A stretch of 64,000 bases of DNA from Bacteroidales bacterium (GCA_016705005.1 JADIZB010000008.1:178220-242219), one strand, 5' to 3'. Counted from the first letter of the stretch, positions 1-9,913 are shown. A program made the numbers and translations. Notes: generated by a model from the letters alone, not told the origin.

Positions 1-1524
1 GGTTTTCCCTTCAATGGAAGTAATCAGTTTTTTCTTTTCAGGGTCTATAACTCTTGCGATGGCTTCATAGGTTGAAATGCCATCCGCCTGCCAAAGTCTT
101 TTGCTTTTCAGGGTTTTCAGATCAAATTCATCCACAAATGGTTTGTTTCCTTCGGGAGAATAACCCTCACCCTGAAGATAAACTTTCCTGGCATCGGCCG
201 ATGTCCACAAGACATTGGTATTGAATGTGCTGCGCTTTGTCAGGAAATCTCCCGGGTCACCATAATAATCCTCGCCCGAACGATCAAAGATGATTTCTGA
301 ATTTCCGTTTTCTATGGATGGATCTATACGATAGGTTACCGTATTTCTGTTTTTCCACCAGTAATCAAATACAAAAGCAAGGTGATCGTTGCCCCACGAA
401 ATCCATGAAAAGCGGTTACGGGTAGATACAACAGTTTGTGGCTTCCCGTTAAAGGGCTCTTCAACCTGATATACCCGGTCCCTGAAATCAGCTTCAATGG
501 CCGGATCGCCTCCATCCAGAGCTTCCGCCCAGGTTATGGTCGACGGTTTATCGGCACGCCAGCCTATGGATCGTTTACCTGTTTCAACAGCATCAAATCC
601 TTTTGGAAGCTCTTCAACCAAAGGCCGGTTGTGAAAATTCAGCAGAAAATTGCCATCGGCTTTGTAAATATCATAGGTTACCGGAAAGCGGTTCAAGGGA
701 ACGATGTAGGAATAAGGTCTGACAATCCGCTGAACCATCAGATAGTTTCCGTCAGGTGAAAACGACAATGATTTGTAGATGGCCTTTGGCATGAAATCTT
801 TTACCGTTCCGTTCAGATCAATCCGCTTTACTTCAGACTCGGTATAATATTCGAATTTCTTTTCATCCGCCGGGTTACGGAGCAGATCCTGGTATGTCCA
901 GGCAGGCGCTTTCTTTCCGCTTGATTCCTGCACAGCTGGCCCTTCCGGGAGTTGAAGCGTATTTGGCATTGGTTTCCTGTCGTCAGGGATCATCATGACA
1001 TAAACAGCATCCGAGGCAGGTGACCATACATAGGAGTTTCCCAGTGAGCTGTTGAGCCGGGTGGTTGAAATACAATTGCATTTACCCGATTTCAGATCCA
1101 GAAGCCATAATTCAATGCCCTCTGAAGTGGTGTTTGTGAAAGCGGCCATGGTCTCGTCGGGTGAAAAGTTAAATTCAGAAATCTTCAGTTTTTCCGGAAG
1201 GCCGCTGATCTTCAGGAATTCTCCTGATTCGATGTCCATTACCTTTATACCATAAGTGTAGGTAGCCCTGGCCTGTCCGTTGGTCACCGGATTGATGCGG
1301 ATACCGGCCAGTTTGACTTCGGTTTCGGCAAGTTCCTCCAATGTCTTGAACATCATCCGGTCGAGCATCACCATTGTCTTGTTTCGTGAATCAATACGGA
1401 TCGAAGGCCGAGGCTGAATATCGACAAGTTCCAGGATTTCTTTTGGCGGCAGCTGGTAATTCTGGCTGGTCTGGGCGGTTGCTATACCTGAAATTGTCAT
1501 CAGTAGAAGAATTAATCGTTTCAT
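1..1524 (-). CDS. S9-family serine peptidase (glutamyl-endopeptidase-like), 3' part beyond window
   Basis: The frame is open from an ATG at 1524 to the window edge, giving 508 codons with no stop, so the C-terminal catalytic domain is missing only because the window ends. The start encodes a signal peptide (MKRLILLLMTISGIATAQ). The mature N-terminus has an LPPKEILELVD motif followed by repeated beta-propeller-like blades (for example FSPDETMAAFT and SFSPDGNYLMV). This resembles the N-terminal region of the S9D group that includes plant chloroplast glutamyl endopeptidase. Members are secreted or periplasmic oligopeptidases with an alpha/beta-hydrolase Ser-Asp-His triad, which cannot be seen here. 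The downstream gene on the same strand is outside the window; the CotH-family gene lies 111 bp upstream. The family call is firm, the subfamily is inference. Confidence 0.85.
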   Translation of the reverse strand, partial: MKRLILLLMTISGIATAQTSQNYQLPPKEILELVDIQPRPSIRIDSRNKTMVMLDRMMFKTLEELAETEVKLAGIRINPVTNGQARATYTYGIKVMDIESGEFLKISGLPEKLKISEFNFSPDETMAAFTNTTSEGIELWLLDLKSGKCNCISTTRLNSSLGNSYVWSPASDAVYVMMIPDDRKPMPNTLQLPEGPAVQESSGKKAPAWTYQDLLRNPADEKKFEYYTESEVKRIDLNGTVKDFMPKAIYKSLSFSPDGNYLMVQRIVRPYSYIVPLNRFPVTYDIYKADGNFLLNFHNRPLVEELPKGFDAVETGKRSIGWRADKPSTITWAEALDGGDPAIEADFRDRVYQVEEPFNGKPQTVVSTRNRFSWISWGNDHLAFVFDYWWKNRNTVTYRIDPSIENGNSEIIFDRSGEDYYGDPGDFLTKRSTFNTNVLWTSADARKVYLQGEGYSPEGNKPFVDEFDLKTLKSKRLWQADGISTYEAIARVIDPEKKKLITSIEGKT

Positions 1525-1635
1525 AATAATGGATTTAGGATACCGGATCTATTAACATACCAGTAAAGATAAATGTTTTCCTGACAGATCAGAGGTTCTG
1601 CAGGTTGGCTTAAACGGTGATGAGGAGAAACTTCG

Positions 1636-3711
1636 TCAGAATTTGACAAATTTTGTTGTGCCTGTGACCGGGCCATCGCCGGTACGCAAAAACCATACTC
1701 CGGGCTTTAATCCTGATATGTCGGGATGCCATACAGCAGAGCCGTCAGAACCTGTTACCACGGTTTCATGCAATGCGATTCGTCCGGATGGATCCGAAAT
1801 GGACAGTGATAACCGGCTTTCAATACCGGTATTTATATTGACCCGAAGATTATCTTTTGCAGGATTTGGAAAGACTGAAAGCACAGGAAGCCTGATTTGG
1901 GTATTTTCTGTTCCGACCGAATAACATGTTCCGGGAATATTATTATCGAGCCAATCAAGTCTGTTGTGGATCCAGCCTTTCAACGTTTCAATCTCCTCAG
2001 CATAGGTCAGGGGATAAGGCCAGGGATTGGGCCATACATATACCCCAAGGATAGGCCAGACGGTAAAATTCCGTTCTTTTGATTCATCGAGAACCAAAGC
2101 AAGGCTATCGATGTAATGGTCAAACGAGGCATCGCTTAAAAGGTCATTGCGCAGAAAAGTCCACCGGCATTTCAGGTTATCCGCATAAAGAGTATCTTCC
2201 AGTAACCGGCTCCACCAGAATGGAACCTGCCAGTAATCATCCTGAACATTAAACTGGTATGACCATCCTGTATAATCCTCCCCGCCATAGTAATTGGCAT
2301 TCCTCCAGGCAATATCATAATCCCAGACAGGACCCATCCGCAGCCTGCCTCCAAGGCTTTCACGTTCTTTATGCACAAATGTACTCAGCCGGTATCCATC
2401 CACATTCTTACTGATCTCATTCACAATAAAAAAATCAAGAAATGTTCCTTCATCGGCATATTTCCTGAAACCATTCTCCGGATCATCAAAATTGGGTCCA
2501 TTCAATGTCGATTCAAAAGTATTTACATATTCAGCAATATACTCTTTCTGGGCATCTGTGATTTCATCCGCTTTCGGATATTCATACTGGAACAGAATGG
2601 TACCATTGGGATTGGCCGGAGGAGGATAATTTGATTCCCAGCCTTCACCACCCCCGGAACCAGTCGGCTTGTCGACCTTGAAAATATAACCACCGGTCAG
2701 CGGGTCCCCTGAATTATCATCTGGTTTTAGTCTGGCAATGTCAACCCTGTCGCCGTCACGCTTAATTTTCTCTGAAAAAATATAGACACCTTTATACACT
2801 CCGTTTATAACGACCTCCACATGCTCATATCGGGTGGAATAATGGCCCATATTCCTGAAGGTCTGATAGGCGAGGGTATTCCTGACAAGGGTTTTATCGG
2901 AATAGTTGGCATTGAGTATCCAGTCGGTTTCTTCGGGCATTCCCAGTAGCGAGGATTCCAGCTCTTCACCCAGCGCATTCCAGGTTTCAAACCCATAGCT
3001 TTTTTTGGGAAACATCTGCGAACTTGAACCACGGATTTCAATGCCGGCATAACCATCATAAGCTGGTGGGTCTGTTATTTGGTTTCGCTGGCCCGGAGCG
3101 TTATCAATAATCTTCATTCCGGCAAGTATTTTGGGATCATCAGGGATTTCCTGGCCAAAGGTTTCAATCAGCACTATGGGCAGATTTGATGAACTGAACA
3201 GAAAAGGGCCTGTTGGATTTTGACCGAAAGTGATACTCCAGTTGAGCAAGAATCCCTGATCAGCATTAGGATAAATGTCAAGGATATATAAATACCAGTT
3301 ACCATTACCTTCGTGCCCGTTGTTGAAGGTGCCCATCAATTCCTGCGGACGGTAAAATCCGTTGAAAGGAGGGGAGCCCTGGGTAATGGATATGGCAGCT
3401 GTATCAGTAAAATGAGTGTTCTGGTAGTCATCTCCATCCCATCCGTTTCCATTGCTGAGTATTACTGATGAGCCATCAGGAGCAACAAGTGCTATAATCA
3501 GATCCGAATCATAGGGATGCGTAATGTTTATCACAGCTCCGGTAATCCCATGCAGTGTATCAATGATTGAAGGAGAAAGTCCGGTCACATTAAGTTCAAA
3601 CAAAACAGGGGTCCCATCATCCGGAATTACGCCACCCTGGCCATACCAGGTTTGCGCAATGAGTGTTGAAGAAAGCAGATGGAGAAACAGTAAGAAAATG
3701 AGTCTGTTCAT
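1636..3711 (-). CDS. CotH kinase-family protein with P-domain and T9SS sorting tail
   Basis: A 691-residue secreted protein. Residues 1-19 are a signal peptide ending in LIAQ. Residues about 35-165 match a proprotein-convertase P domain (HPYDSDLIIALVAPDG and GNWYLYILD). About 175-600 is a CotH-like fold: RGSSSQMFPKKSYGFE, a DWILNANYSDKTLVRN stretch, GGYIFKVDK, and GRLRMGPVWDYDIAW with the conserved W-D-x-D pattern. CotH proteins are atypical kinases first known from spore coats; bacterial surface versions may phosphorylate secreted proteins. The last about 85 residues (LPVLSVFPNPAKDNL to the terminal TKFVKF) form a type IX secretion sorting domain, so the product is expected to cross the outer membrane and be surface-attached or released. 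The substrate is unknown. Confidence 0.85.
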   Translation of the reverse strand: MNRLIFLLFLHLLSSTLIAQTWYGQGGVIPDDGTPVLFELNVTGLSPSIIDTLHGITGAVINITHPYDSDLIIALVAPDGSSVILSNGNGWDGDDYQNTHFTDTAAISITQGSPPFNGFYRPQELMGTFNNGHEGNGNWYLYILDIYPNADQGFLLNWSITFGQNPTGPFLFSSSNLPIVLIETFGQEIPDDPKILAGMKIIDNAPGQRNQITDPPAYDGYAGIEIRGSSSQMFPKKSYGFETWNALGEELESSLLGMPEETDWILNANYSDKTLVRNTLAYQTFRNMGHYSTRYEHVEVVINGVYKGVYIFSEKIKRDGDRVDIARLKPDDNSGDPLTGGYIFKVDKPTGSGGGEGWESNYPPPANPNGTILFQYEYPKADEITDAQKEYIAEYVNTFESTLNGPNFDDPENGFRKYADEGTFLDFFIVNEISKNVDGYRLSTFVHKERESLGGRLRMGPVWDYDIAWRNANYYGGEDYTGWSYQFNVQDDYWQVPFWWSRLLEDTLYADNLKCRWTFLRNDLLSDASFDHYIDSLALVLDESKERNFTVWPILGVYVWPNPWPYPLTYAEEIETLKGWIHNRLDWLDNNIPGTCYSVGTENTQIRLPVLSVFPNPAKDNLRVNINTGIESRLSLSISDPSGRIALHETVVTGSDGSAVWHPDISGLKPGVWFLRTGDGPVTGTTKFVKF

Positions 3712-4035
3712 GAGAGTAAATCTTATCAGAAGTTATACCGGGTTGTAAACGGGTAAATTTAGGAATTTTTAACACTTTCAATATGTATCGCAAATCAACT
3801 CAATTTGTCATGCCCGGGTTTTAAAAATGTTTGGCAAGTCAGCCCCTGAATTTTCGTATTTGGTTTATAAGTAATACATAATCAATACCATAGATTATAG
3901 CTTTATTTTTATCCGGAAGTTTATAACAATGAAAGTCAAATTGCCTGAAGGGTTCAACATGGGGTCATCAGCGGGCAAATGTACAATTGATCCTTTATGG
4001 TGAAATACTGTGGGTCATGCTGAACCTATTTTTCA

Positions 4036-4043
4036 TAAATTTG
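4036..4043 (+). promoter_or_regulatory. guaB promoter -7 box
   Basis: TAAATTTG matches the Bacteroidota -7 consensus TAnnTTTG exactly and lies 21 bp before the ATG at 4065. No TTG is seen 19 bp upstream. Its position makes an in-frame ATG at 3987 unlikely as the start, because transcription would begin after it. The rest of the 353-bp gap from 3712 is AT-rich, and I see no other gene or clear riboswitch in it. Confidence 0.5.
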
Positions 4044-4064
4044 CACATCCCAAAAAGCTTAAAC

Positions 4065-5534
4065 ATGTTACCAATTGATCAGAAATTTATCGGCGAAGGT
4101 TATACATACGATGATGTATTACTGATTCCTGCCTACTCTGAGGTTTTACCACGTGATGTGGACATTTCAACAAGCTTTTCGCGTAACATCCGGATCAATA
4201 TTCCGATTGTTTCTGCTGCCATGGATACCGTTACTGATTCTGTGATGGCTATAGCAATGGCTCAGGAGGGAGGCATTGGGGTTCTTCACAAGAACATGAC
4301 GGTTGAAGAACAGGCCAATGAGGTTAGAAAAGTGAAGCGTGCAGAAAATGGAATGATCCTCGATCCTGTTACAATGCAGGAGGGAGCTCTGGTAGCTGAT
4401 GCCTTGCAGATCATGAAGGAATACAAGATTGGTGGAATTCCGGTTATTGACAATGCCGGCAAACTGGTTGGCATTGTTACCAATCGCGACCTCAGGTTTG
4501 AGAGGAATCCCAAAAGGCCGGTTTCCGAGATCATGACCAGGCAGAACCTGATTACCACCACCGAATTTACTGATTTTGAAAAAGCAGCAGATATTCTTCA
4601 GGAGTTTAAAATTGAGAAACTTCCGGTGGTTGATAAAAATTTTAAGCTTGTAGGTCTCATTACATACAAGGACATTATCAAAATAAAGGCAAGGCCGAAT
4701 GCCTGCAAAGACGAAAGGGGAAGGTTGCGTGTTGCAGCAGCAGTCGGGGTTACCCGCGACCTCATCGAAAGGGTTAAGGCACTTGTAGCCAACGGGGTGG
4801 ATGCCATTGTAATCGATACGGCACATGGCCATTCAAAAGGCGTTATTGATGCTGCCACGCTGGTTAAACGTCATTTTCCGGATACCGAGCTCATTATCGG
4901 CAATGTCGGAACAGCCGAAGCAGCCCGCGACCTGAAGAAATTGAATATCGATGGTATCAAGGTTGGAATAGGGCCGGGTTCCATTTGTACAACCAGAATC
5001 ATTGCCGGTATCGGTGTGCCCCAGCTTTCAGCCATCAATATGGTGGCTTCTGAACTCAAAGGTTCGGGAATTCCTGTAATCGCTGACGGCGGCATACGTT
5101 ATACAGGCGATATTGCAAAAGCACTGGCAGCCGGGGCCGATAGCATTATGGCCGGCAGTCTCTTTGCCGGTGTGGAAGAATCGCCTGGTGAAACCATTAT
5201 CTACGAAGGACGAAAGTTTAAAACATATCGCGGAATGGGTTCTATTGAAGCAATGCAAAAGGGCTCAAAAGACAGGTACTTTCAGGATACCGAAGACGAT
5301 ATCAAAAAACTGGTTCCTGAAGGGATTGTCGGACGTGTGCCTTACAAAGGAACCCTTTCAGAGGTAATTCACCAGTTGGTGGGAGGCCTCAGGGCTGGTA
5401 TGGGATATACAGGATCTGCCAATATTGGCGAGCTTCAGAACGCCAGATTTATGCGGATTACTGCAGCAGGAGTCGCCGAAAGCCACCCGCATGATATTAC
5501 CATAACGAGTGAAGCTCCAAATTACAGCCGATAA
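4065..5534 (+). CDS. guaB: Inosine-5'-monophosphate dehydrogenase
   Basis: 489 residues when started at ATG 4065 (MLPIDQKFIGEGYTYDDVLL), the usual length for the enzyme. It oxidises IMP to XMP with NAD+, the committed step of GMP synthesis, in the cytosol. Two CBS domains occupy roughly residues 90-210 (EIMTRQNLITT, VVDKNFKLVGLIT) within the TIM barrel. The catalytic loop GPGSICTTR places the nucleophile near Cys308, and the mobile-flap motif YRGMGS is present. A longer frame from 3987 exists, but it adds an atypical hydrophobic N-terminus and starts upstream of the likely promoter. The gene is followed by a 130-bp spacer containing a perfect 18-bp palindrome, then the parvulin genes. Confidence 0.97.
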   Translation: MLPIDQKFIGEGYTYDDVLLIPAYSEVLPRDVDISTSFSRNIRINIPIVSAAMDTVTDSVMAIAMAQEGGIGVLHKNMTVEEQANEVRKVKRAENGMILDPVTMQEGALVADALQIMKEYKIGGIPVIDNAGKLVGIVTNRDLRFERNPKRPVSEIMTRQNLITTTEFTDFEKAADILQEFKIEKLPVVDKNFKLVGLITYKDIIKIKARPNACKDERGRLRVAAAVGVTRDLIERVKALVANGVDAIVIDTAHGHSKGVIDAATLVKRHFPDTELIIGNVGTAEAARDLKKLNIDGIKVGIGPGSICTTRIIAGIGVPQLSAINMVASELKGSGIPVIADGGIRYTGDIAKALAAGADSIMAGSLFAGVEESPGETIIYEGRKFKTYRGMGSIEAMQKGSKDRYFQDTEDDIKKLVPEGIVGRVPYKGTLSEVIHQLVGGLRAGMGYTGSANIGELQNARFMRITAAGVAESHPHDITITSEAPNYSR

Positions 5535-5600
5535 TAAATGGTTATCCCTTCAACACAAAGAGGATTTATTACAATATTTTCAGAGTTGCCGGTTGAGAGT

Positions 5601-5618
5601 CTGAATGCCGGCATTCAG
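5601..5618. repeat. Perfect 18-bp palindrome between guaB and the parvulin operon
   Basis: CTGAATGCCGGCATTCAG is a perfect inverted repeat with no loop. There is no T-run, so it is not an intrinsic terminator. It lies 47 bp before the next start codon and could be a dimeric repressor site or a processing hairpin. I do not know the factor. Confidence 0.5.
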
Positions 5619-5664
5619 TGATTACTGAGTTAAGTCAACATATACTAAATAAACAGCTTGAACA

Positions 5665-7653
5665 ATGAAAAACAGCATGATCAGATTGTTTTCAGGATTG
5701 GTACTACTGTTTGTATTCTCTGCTGCTGCGGCACAGGAAACAGACCCTGTTATTCTGAAAGTTGCAGGTGAAAACATCACAAAGTCCGAATTTCTGAATG
5801 TTTATCAGAAGAACAATGTCAACGGTGAGGTGATCGATCGCAAGTCACTTGAGGAATATATGGAACTCTATATTAACTTCCGGTTGAAAGTAAAGGAAGC
5901 CGAACAGCTCGGGCTTGATACAATGCGTGCTTTTATTGATGAACTGGCCGGATACCGCAAGCAATTGGCACAGCCATACCTGATTGATGAGGAAATGAAC
6001 AAGTCGCTTCTTCAGGAGGCCTATAACCGGAAAACATTTGATATCAGGGCGAGCCATATCCTGATTAAAGTTGACAGAAATGCGCCACCGGCCGACACCC
6101 TGGCAGCCTATAAGCGGATTATGCTGATCCGCAAACGGATAATGAAGGGTGAAGATTTCGGAAAACTGGCCATGGAAAATTCCGATGACCTGTCAGCCAA
6201 CGACCGTACCATCGAAAACAGGAAAATAAAGGGTAACCAGGGTGATCTGGGTTATTTTACAGTATTTGATATGGTATATCCTTTTGAATCAGGCGCATAT
6301 AATACCGCAATGGGAGAAGTCTCAATGCCTGTACGCAGTGATTTCGGATATCACCTGATAAAAGTAACCGATCGTAAGCCAGCGCTTGGCCGGGTCCAGG
6401 TTGCACATATCCTGCTCAGGGTTCCGCCCGATGCAAAAGCAGCAGACAGTGCCGCTGTGGCCGCAAAGGCAATGGAAGCTTATAATAAGGTAATCGGTGG
6501 TGAGGATTTTGCAAGGATTGCAGAACAGTATTCTGACGACAAATCAACCGCGACCAAGGGAGGTGTATTGCCATGGTTTGGCGCCAATAAGATGATTCCT
6601 GAGTTTATCAGGGAGGTTTCTGCAATTAAAAATATAAATGAAGTGGCCAAACCGTTCTCATCTAATTTTGGATGGCACATTGTAAAACTGGTCGACCGTA
6701 AAGAAATCGGTTCCTATGAAGATAACCTGAACGACCTGAAACAAAGCCTTACCAGAAATGATAGGGCAAAAAAGAGTGAGGAAGCCCTGCTTAACAGGAT
6801 TAAAAAAGAGTACAAGTTCACACAGAACGTGAAATCCCTGAACGCTTTCTATACTGTCGTTACTGATACAATCTTTGCCGGGGGATGGAAAGCAGAACAG
6901 GCTGCAGGTCTCAAAAAGAAGATGATGACCATTGGTACCCGCACATTCAACCAGCAGGATTTTGCCCAGTACCTTGCAAAAAACCAACGTAAACGTAACA
7001 AAGAAGATATCAGGGTATTTGTGAACTCTATGTTTACTGCATTTGTCAACGAAAATTGCCTCGCTTATGAGGATAGCAGGCTTGAATCAAAATATCCTGA
7101 ATTTAAATCGCTCGTGAAGGAATACCGCGACGGGATTTTGCTTTTCGAACTCACCGACCGTAAGATCTGGTCGAAGGCAGTGAAGGATTCAACAGGGCTT
7201 GAAACCTACTACAACAGTCACAAAAACAGTTATATGTGGGATCAGCGTCTTGACGCAACTGTGTATACCTTCACAACCACCGATGAAAAAATATTGTCAG
7301 TAGCCAGGAAGGCAATTCTTAAAGATATTACCGACAATGAACTTCTCGGAATGATAAATACCGACAGCACTTCTGTTTTAAGCATCGACCGCAGGAAATT
7401 CCTCAAAGGAGATAACCCCCTGATTGATGAAACAGACTGGAAGCCGGGAATGGCAACCGAAACAGCGACCAATGACAAGGTTACAATGATCATGGTCCAT
7501 GAAGTAGTAAAGCCGGAAATCAAGCAACTGAATGAAGCCAGGGGTATCATTACAGCCGATTATCAGAATTACCTCGAGCAGGAGTGGATAAAAGAATTAA
7601 GGGCTAAATATCCTTTCGAGGTCAATAAGGAAGTACTTTCAGCAATAAAATAA
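5665..7653 (+). CDS. Periplasmic peptidyl-prolyl isomerase with two parvulin domains
   Basis: 662 residues with a signal peptide (LVLLFVFSAAAAQ). A SurA-like N-terminal helical region (VAGENITKSEFLNVYQ) is followed by two parvulin (PpiC) domains. The first is at about 128-238, with RASHILIKV, the G-D-L-G-YFT turn and SDFGYHLIKV. The second is at about 240-345, with VAHILLRV, GGVLPWFG and SNFGWHIVKL. The remaining about 310 residues are helical and charged, without a recognised domain. Such proteins help outer-membrane protein folding. It is the first gene of a tight three-gene run: the next gene starts directly after its stop. It is distinct from the third gene, which is closer to SurA in length. 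Confidence 0.9.
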   Translation: MKNSMIRLFSGLVLLFVFSAAAAQETDPVILKVAGENITKSEFLNVYQKNNVNGEVIDRKSLEEYMELYINFRLKVKEAEQLGLDTMRAFIDELAGYRKQLAQPYLIDEEMNKSLLQEAYNRKTFDIRASHILIKVDRNAPPADTLAAYKRIMLIRKRIMKGEDFGKLAMENSDDLSANDRTIENRKIKGNQGDLGYFTVFDMVYPFESGAYNTAMGEVSMPVRSDFGYHLIKVTDRKPALGRVQVAHILLRVPPDAKAADSAAVAAKAMEAYNKVIGGEDFARIAEQYSDDKSTATKGGVLPWFGANKMIPEFIREVSAIKNINEVAKPFSSNFGWHIVKLVDRKEIGSYEDNLNDLKQSLTRNDRAKKSEEALLNRIKKEYKFTQNVKSLNAFYTVVTDTIFAGGWKAEQAAGLKKKMMTIGTRTFNQQDFAQYLAKNQRKRNKEDIRVFVNSMFTAFVNENCLAYEDSRLESKYPEFKSLVKEYRDGILLFELTDRKIWSKAVKDSTGLETYYNSHKNSYMWDQRLDATVYTFTTTDEKILSVARKAILKDITDNELLGMINTDSTSVLSIDRRKFLKGDNPLIDETDWKPGMATETATNDKVTMIMVHEVVKPEIKQLNEARGIITADYQNYLEQEWIKELRAKYPFEVNKEVLSAIK

Positions 7654-8517
7654 GTGTTGAATTCCGGAAAAATATTTCTTATTCTGGTGTTGACAGCTTC
7701 GCTGGCATCCTGCAAATACTTTGTGAAAGAAAATAAGTCGGATGCCATCGCTACGGCATATGATAAGTTTTTGTACCGCTCTGATTTGAACGGAGTTGTT
7801 CCAAAAGGAACAAAAGCGAACGATAGTGCTGAAATTGTGAAACAATTTATCGATAACTGGATAAGGCGACAGGTTATTCTTCATCAGGCAGAGAACAATC
7901 TGAGCCCCGAACAGAAAGACTTTAACGACCGGCTGGAAACATATCGCAACTCGCTGATTGTATATGAATATGAAAGTGAACTGATCAGGCAGAAACTGGA
8001 TACTTTGGTGGATCAGGAGGAAATCAGGCAGTTTTACGAGCAAAACCCCGATAACTTTCAGCTACGTGAAAATATCGTAAGATACAGCTACGTTAAGATA
8101 CCGAAAGCCTCTGTAAACCTTGTTCCGGCAAAGAAAGCTGCACAGTTGCTGAAATCTGATCATCCGGGGAATATTGAAAAACTGGATGAACTCTGTCAAT
8201 CATCAATGCTTTCATTAAGTATTGATGGGGGAAACTGGATTCCATTTGCCGAAATGCAGCGTGAAATTCCCATTCTGGTAGATGATCAGGAAGGTTTTTT
8301 GCGAAGCAGGGATTATTTTGAAACCAGTGATTCATTGTTTGTTTACCTGGTAAAATTCAATGACTTTAAGATCAGGGAGAGCTTGTCGCCACTAAGTTAT
8401 GAAACTGAAAACATCCGGAATATCATCATCAACCAGCGGAAACTGGAACTGATAACCAGAATGGAGAAAGAAGTTTTTGAAAAGGCATTGGAAAACAAGG
8501 AATTTGAAATCTTCTGA
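7654..8517 (+). CDS. Lipoprotein of the parvulin operon, function unknown
   Basis: 287 residues starting at a GTG that abuts the upstream TAA, which suggests translational coupling; a TTG three bases later is the alternative. The N-terminus is a short lipoprotein signal with the lipobox LASC (Cys about 22). The mature part is acidic and helical (RQVILHQAENNL, ELIRQKLDTLVDQEEIRQFYEQNPDNF), which resembles the chaperone-like helical segment of SurA/PpiD proteins. I see no HIL or GYHII parvulin signatures. Placed between two prolyl isomerases, it probably acts as an accessory chaperone in outer-membrane biogenesis. The lipoprotein and coupling are seen; the role is inferred. Confidence 0.8.
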   Translation: MLNSGKIFLILVLTASLASCKYFVKENKSDAIATAYDKFLYRSDLNGVVPKGTKANDSAEIVKQFIDNWIRRQVILHQAENNLSPEQKDFNDRLETYRNSLIVYEYESELIRQKLDTLVDQEEIRQFYEQNPDNFQLRENIVRYSYVKIPKASVNLVPAKKAAQLLKSDHPGNIEKLDELCQSSMLSLSIDGGNWIPFAEMQREIPILVDDQEGFLRSRDYFETSDSLFVYLVKFNDFKIRESLSPLSYETENIRNIIINQRKLELITRMEKEVFEKALENKEFEIF

Positions 8518-8541
8518 GATTCAACAGATACTAGAAATACA

Positions 8542-9894
8542 ATGAACATGAAAAAGATAATTGTCCCGGTCGCGATTTCCCTGCTGAGTCTGCTCGCATT
8601 CAATGCCTGGTCGCAGGAACAGGTGATCGATGAAGTGGTAGCTGTTGTGGGGGCCAACTATATCCTGCAGTCAGACATCGAAGCCCAGTATATCCAGTTC
8701 AGGATGCAGGGCGGTATCACCGATGCCAGGGCCACCCGATGCCAGATACTGGAAGATCTGCTGTTTCAGAAACTCATGCTTAATCAGGCGGAACTGGATA
8801 GCGTTGTTGTTACCGACGACCAGATTGAACAAACTATGGATGCCCGATTCCGTTATTACATCCAGCAGTTTGGTTCACAGGAAAAGCTGGAACAGTTTTA
8901 TAAAAAGTCACTGATTGAAATCCGTGAAGAGTTTAAAACACTGGTGAAAGAGCAGCTTATGGTGGATGAAGTGCAGCAGAAAATCATCAAGGACCTGAAA
9001 GTGACCCCTTCAGAAGTACGGTCGTATTTCAACAATTTGCCCAAAGATAGTATTCCGTTGATTAATACAGAGTATGAAATAGGCCAGATTGTTAAAGAAC
9101 CGGCCATCAACAAGGAAGAACTTGAGGCCACCCGCGAAAGACTCAAAAACCTGCGCGATCGTATTATGAAAGGAGAGAGCTTCAGCACACTGGCAGTATT
9201 GTATTCTGATGATCCCGGATCAGCCAAGAAAAGTGGTGAAATCGGCTTTGTTGGGCGCGGGCAGCTTTATCCGGAATATGAAGCAGCCGCCTTTGGACTC
9301 AAAAAGGGTGAGATTTCGGAAATAATAAAATCCAAGGCCGGCTTCCACATCATTCAGCTGATCGAACGCAGAGGCGAACAGATCAACACAAGGCATATTC
9401 TTCTGATGCCAAAGATTTCCGATGCTGACATCAGGAAAGCTTCTAAACTGCTCGACAGCGTTGCCGGATTGGTTCGTGAAAAAAAGATGACCTTCGAAGA
9501 AGCTGCCCTTAAATTTTCTGATGACCCGGGGAAAATCAACGGAGCTTCCATGGTAAACCAGAATTCGGGCAATACCCGTTTTCTTGAAGATCAGCTTGAT
9601 CCCAAGGTATTTTTCAGTATCAGCAAACTTCAGGTTGGTGAAATATCCAAACCGGTTGCCATGCTAAACGAAGAAAGCAAGCAGACCTTGAACCTTTATT
9701 ACCTCAAATCAAAATCTGAGCCCCATAAAGCAAATCTCAGGGACGATTACAGCACCATAATGGAATGGGCAATGAACAAAAAGAGAGGTGATTCCATCAA
9801 CAAATGGATTTCCGGGAAGATTGCAAAGACTTACTTCAGAATCAATGATTCTTACCTTGACTGTAATTTCAAGCATACGTGGGAATTAAAGTAA
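8542..9894 (+). CDS. surA: SurA-like periplasmic peptidyl-prolyl isomerase
   Basis: 450 residues with a signal peptide ending NAWSQ. It has the SurA N-terminal domain (VIDEVVAVVGANYILQSDIEAQY) and two parvulin domains at about 175-275 and 280-385 (EYEIGQIV, SGEIGFVGRGQLYPEYEAA, GFHIIQLIE; then NTRHILLMPK, ALKFSDDP). Length and domain order match SurA, the chaperone and cis-trans isomerase that escorts beta-barrel proteins through the periplasm. The second domain is divergent: its GFH-II strand is degraded, so it may be catalytically inactive. It follows the lipoprotein gene by 24 bp and precedes a MoxR ATPase by 19 bp. Confidence 0.9.
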   Translation: MNMKKIIVPVAISLLSLLAFNAWSQEQVIDEVVAVVGANYILQSDIEAQYIQFRMQGGITDARATRCQILEDLLFQKLMLNQAELDSVVVTDDQIEQTMDARFRYYIQQFGSQEKLEQFYKKSLIEIREEFKTLVKEQLMVDEVQQKIIKDLKVTPSEVRSYFNNLPKDSIPLINTEYEIGQIVKEPAINKEELEATRERLKNLRDRIMKGESFSTLAVLYSDDPGSAKKSGEIGFVGRGQLYPEYEAAAFGLKKGEISEIIKSKAGFHIIQLIERRGEQINTRHILLMPKISDADIRKASKLLDSVAGLVREKKMTFEEAALKFSDDPGKINGASMVNQNSGNTRFLEDQLDPKVFFSISKLQVGEISKPVAMLNEESKQTLNLYYLKSKSEPHKANLRDDYSTIMEWAMNKKRGDSINKWISGKIAKTYFRINDSYLDCNFKHTWELK

Positions 9895-9913
9895 CGTACC
9901 AGAAACAACATTT

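Noticed and set aside
3987..4064. Upstream in-frame start for guaB
   Set aside because: A -7 box at 4036-4043 places transcription start after it, and the extension is not like IMP dehydrogenase.
4167..4832. 221-codon minus-strand ORF opposite guaB
   Set aside because: It is fully antisense to the highly conserved IMP dehydrogenase and has no domain.
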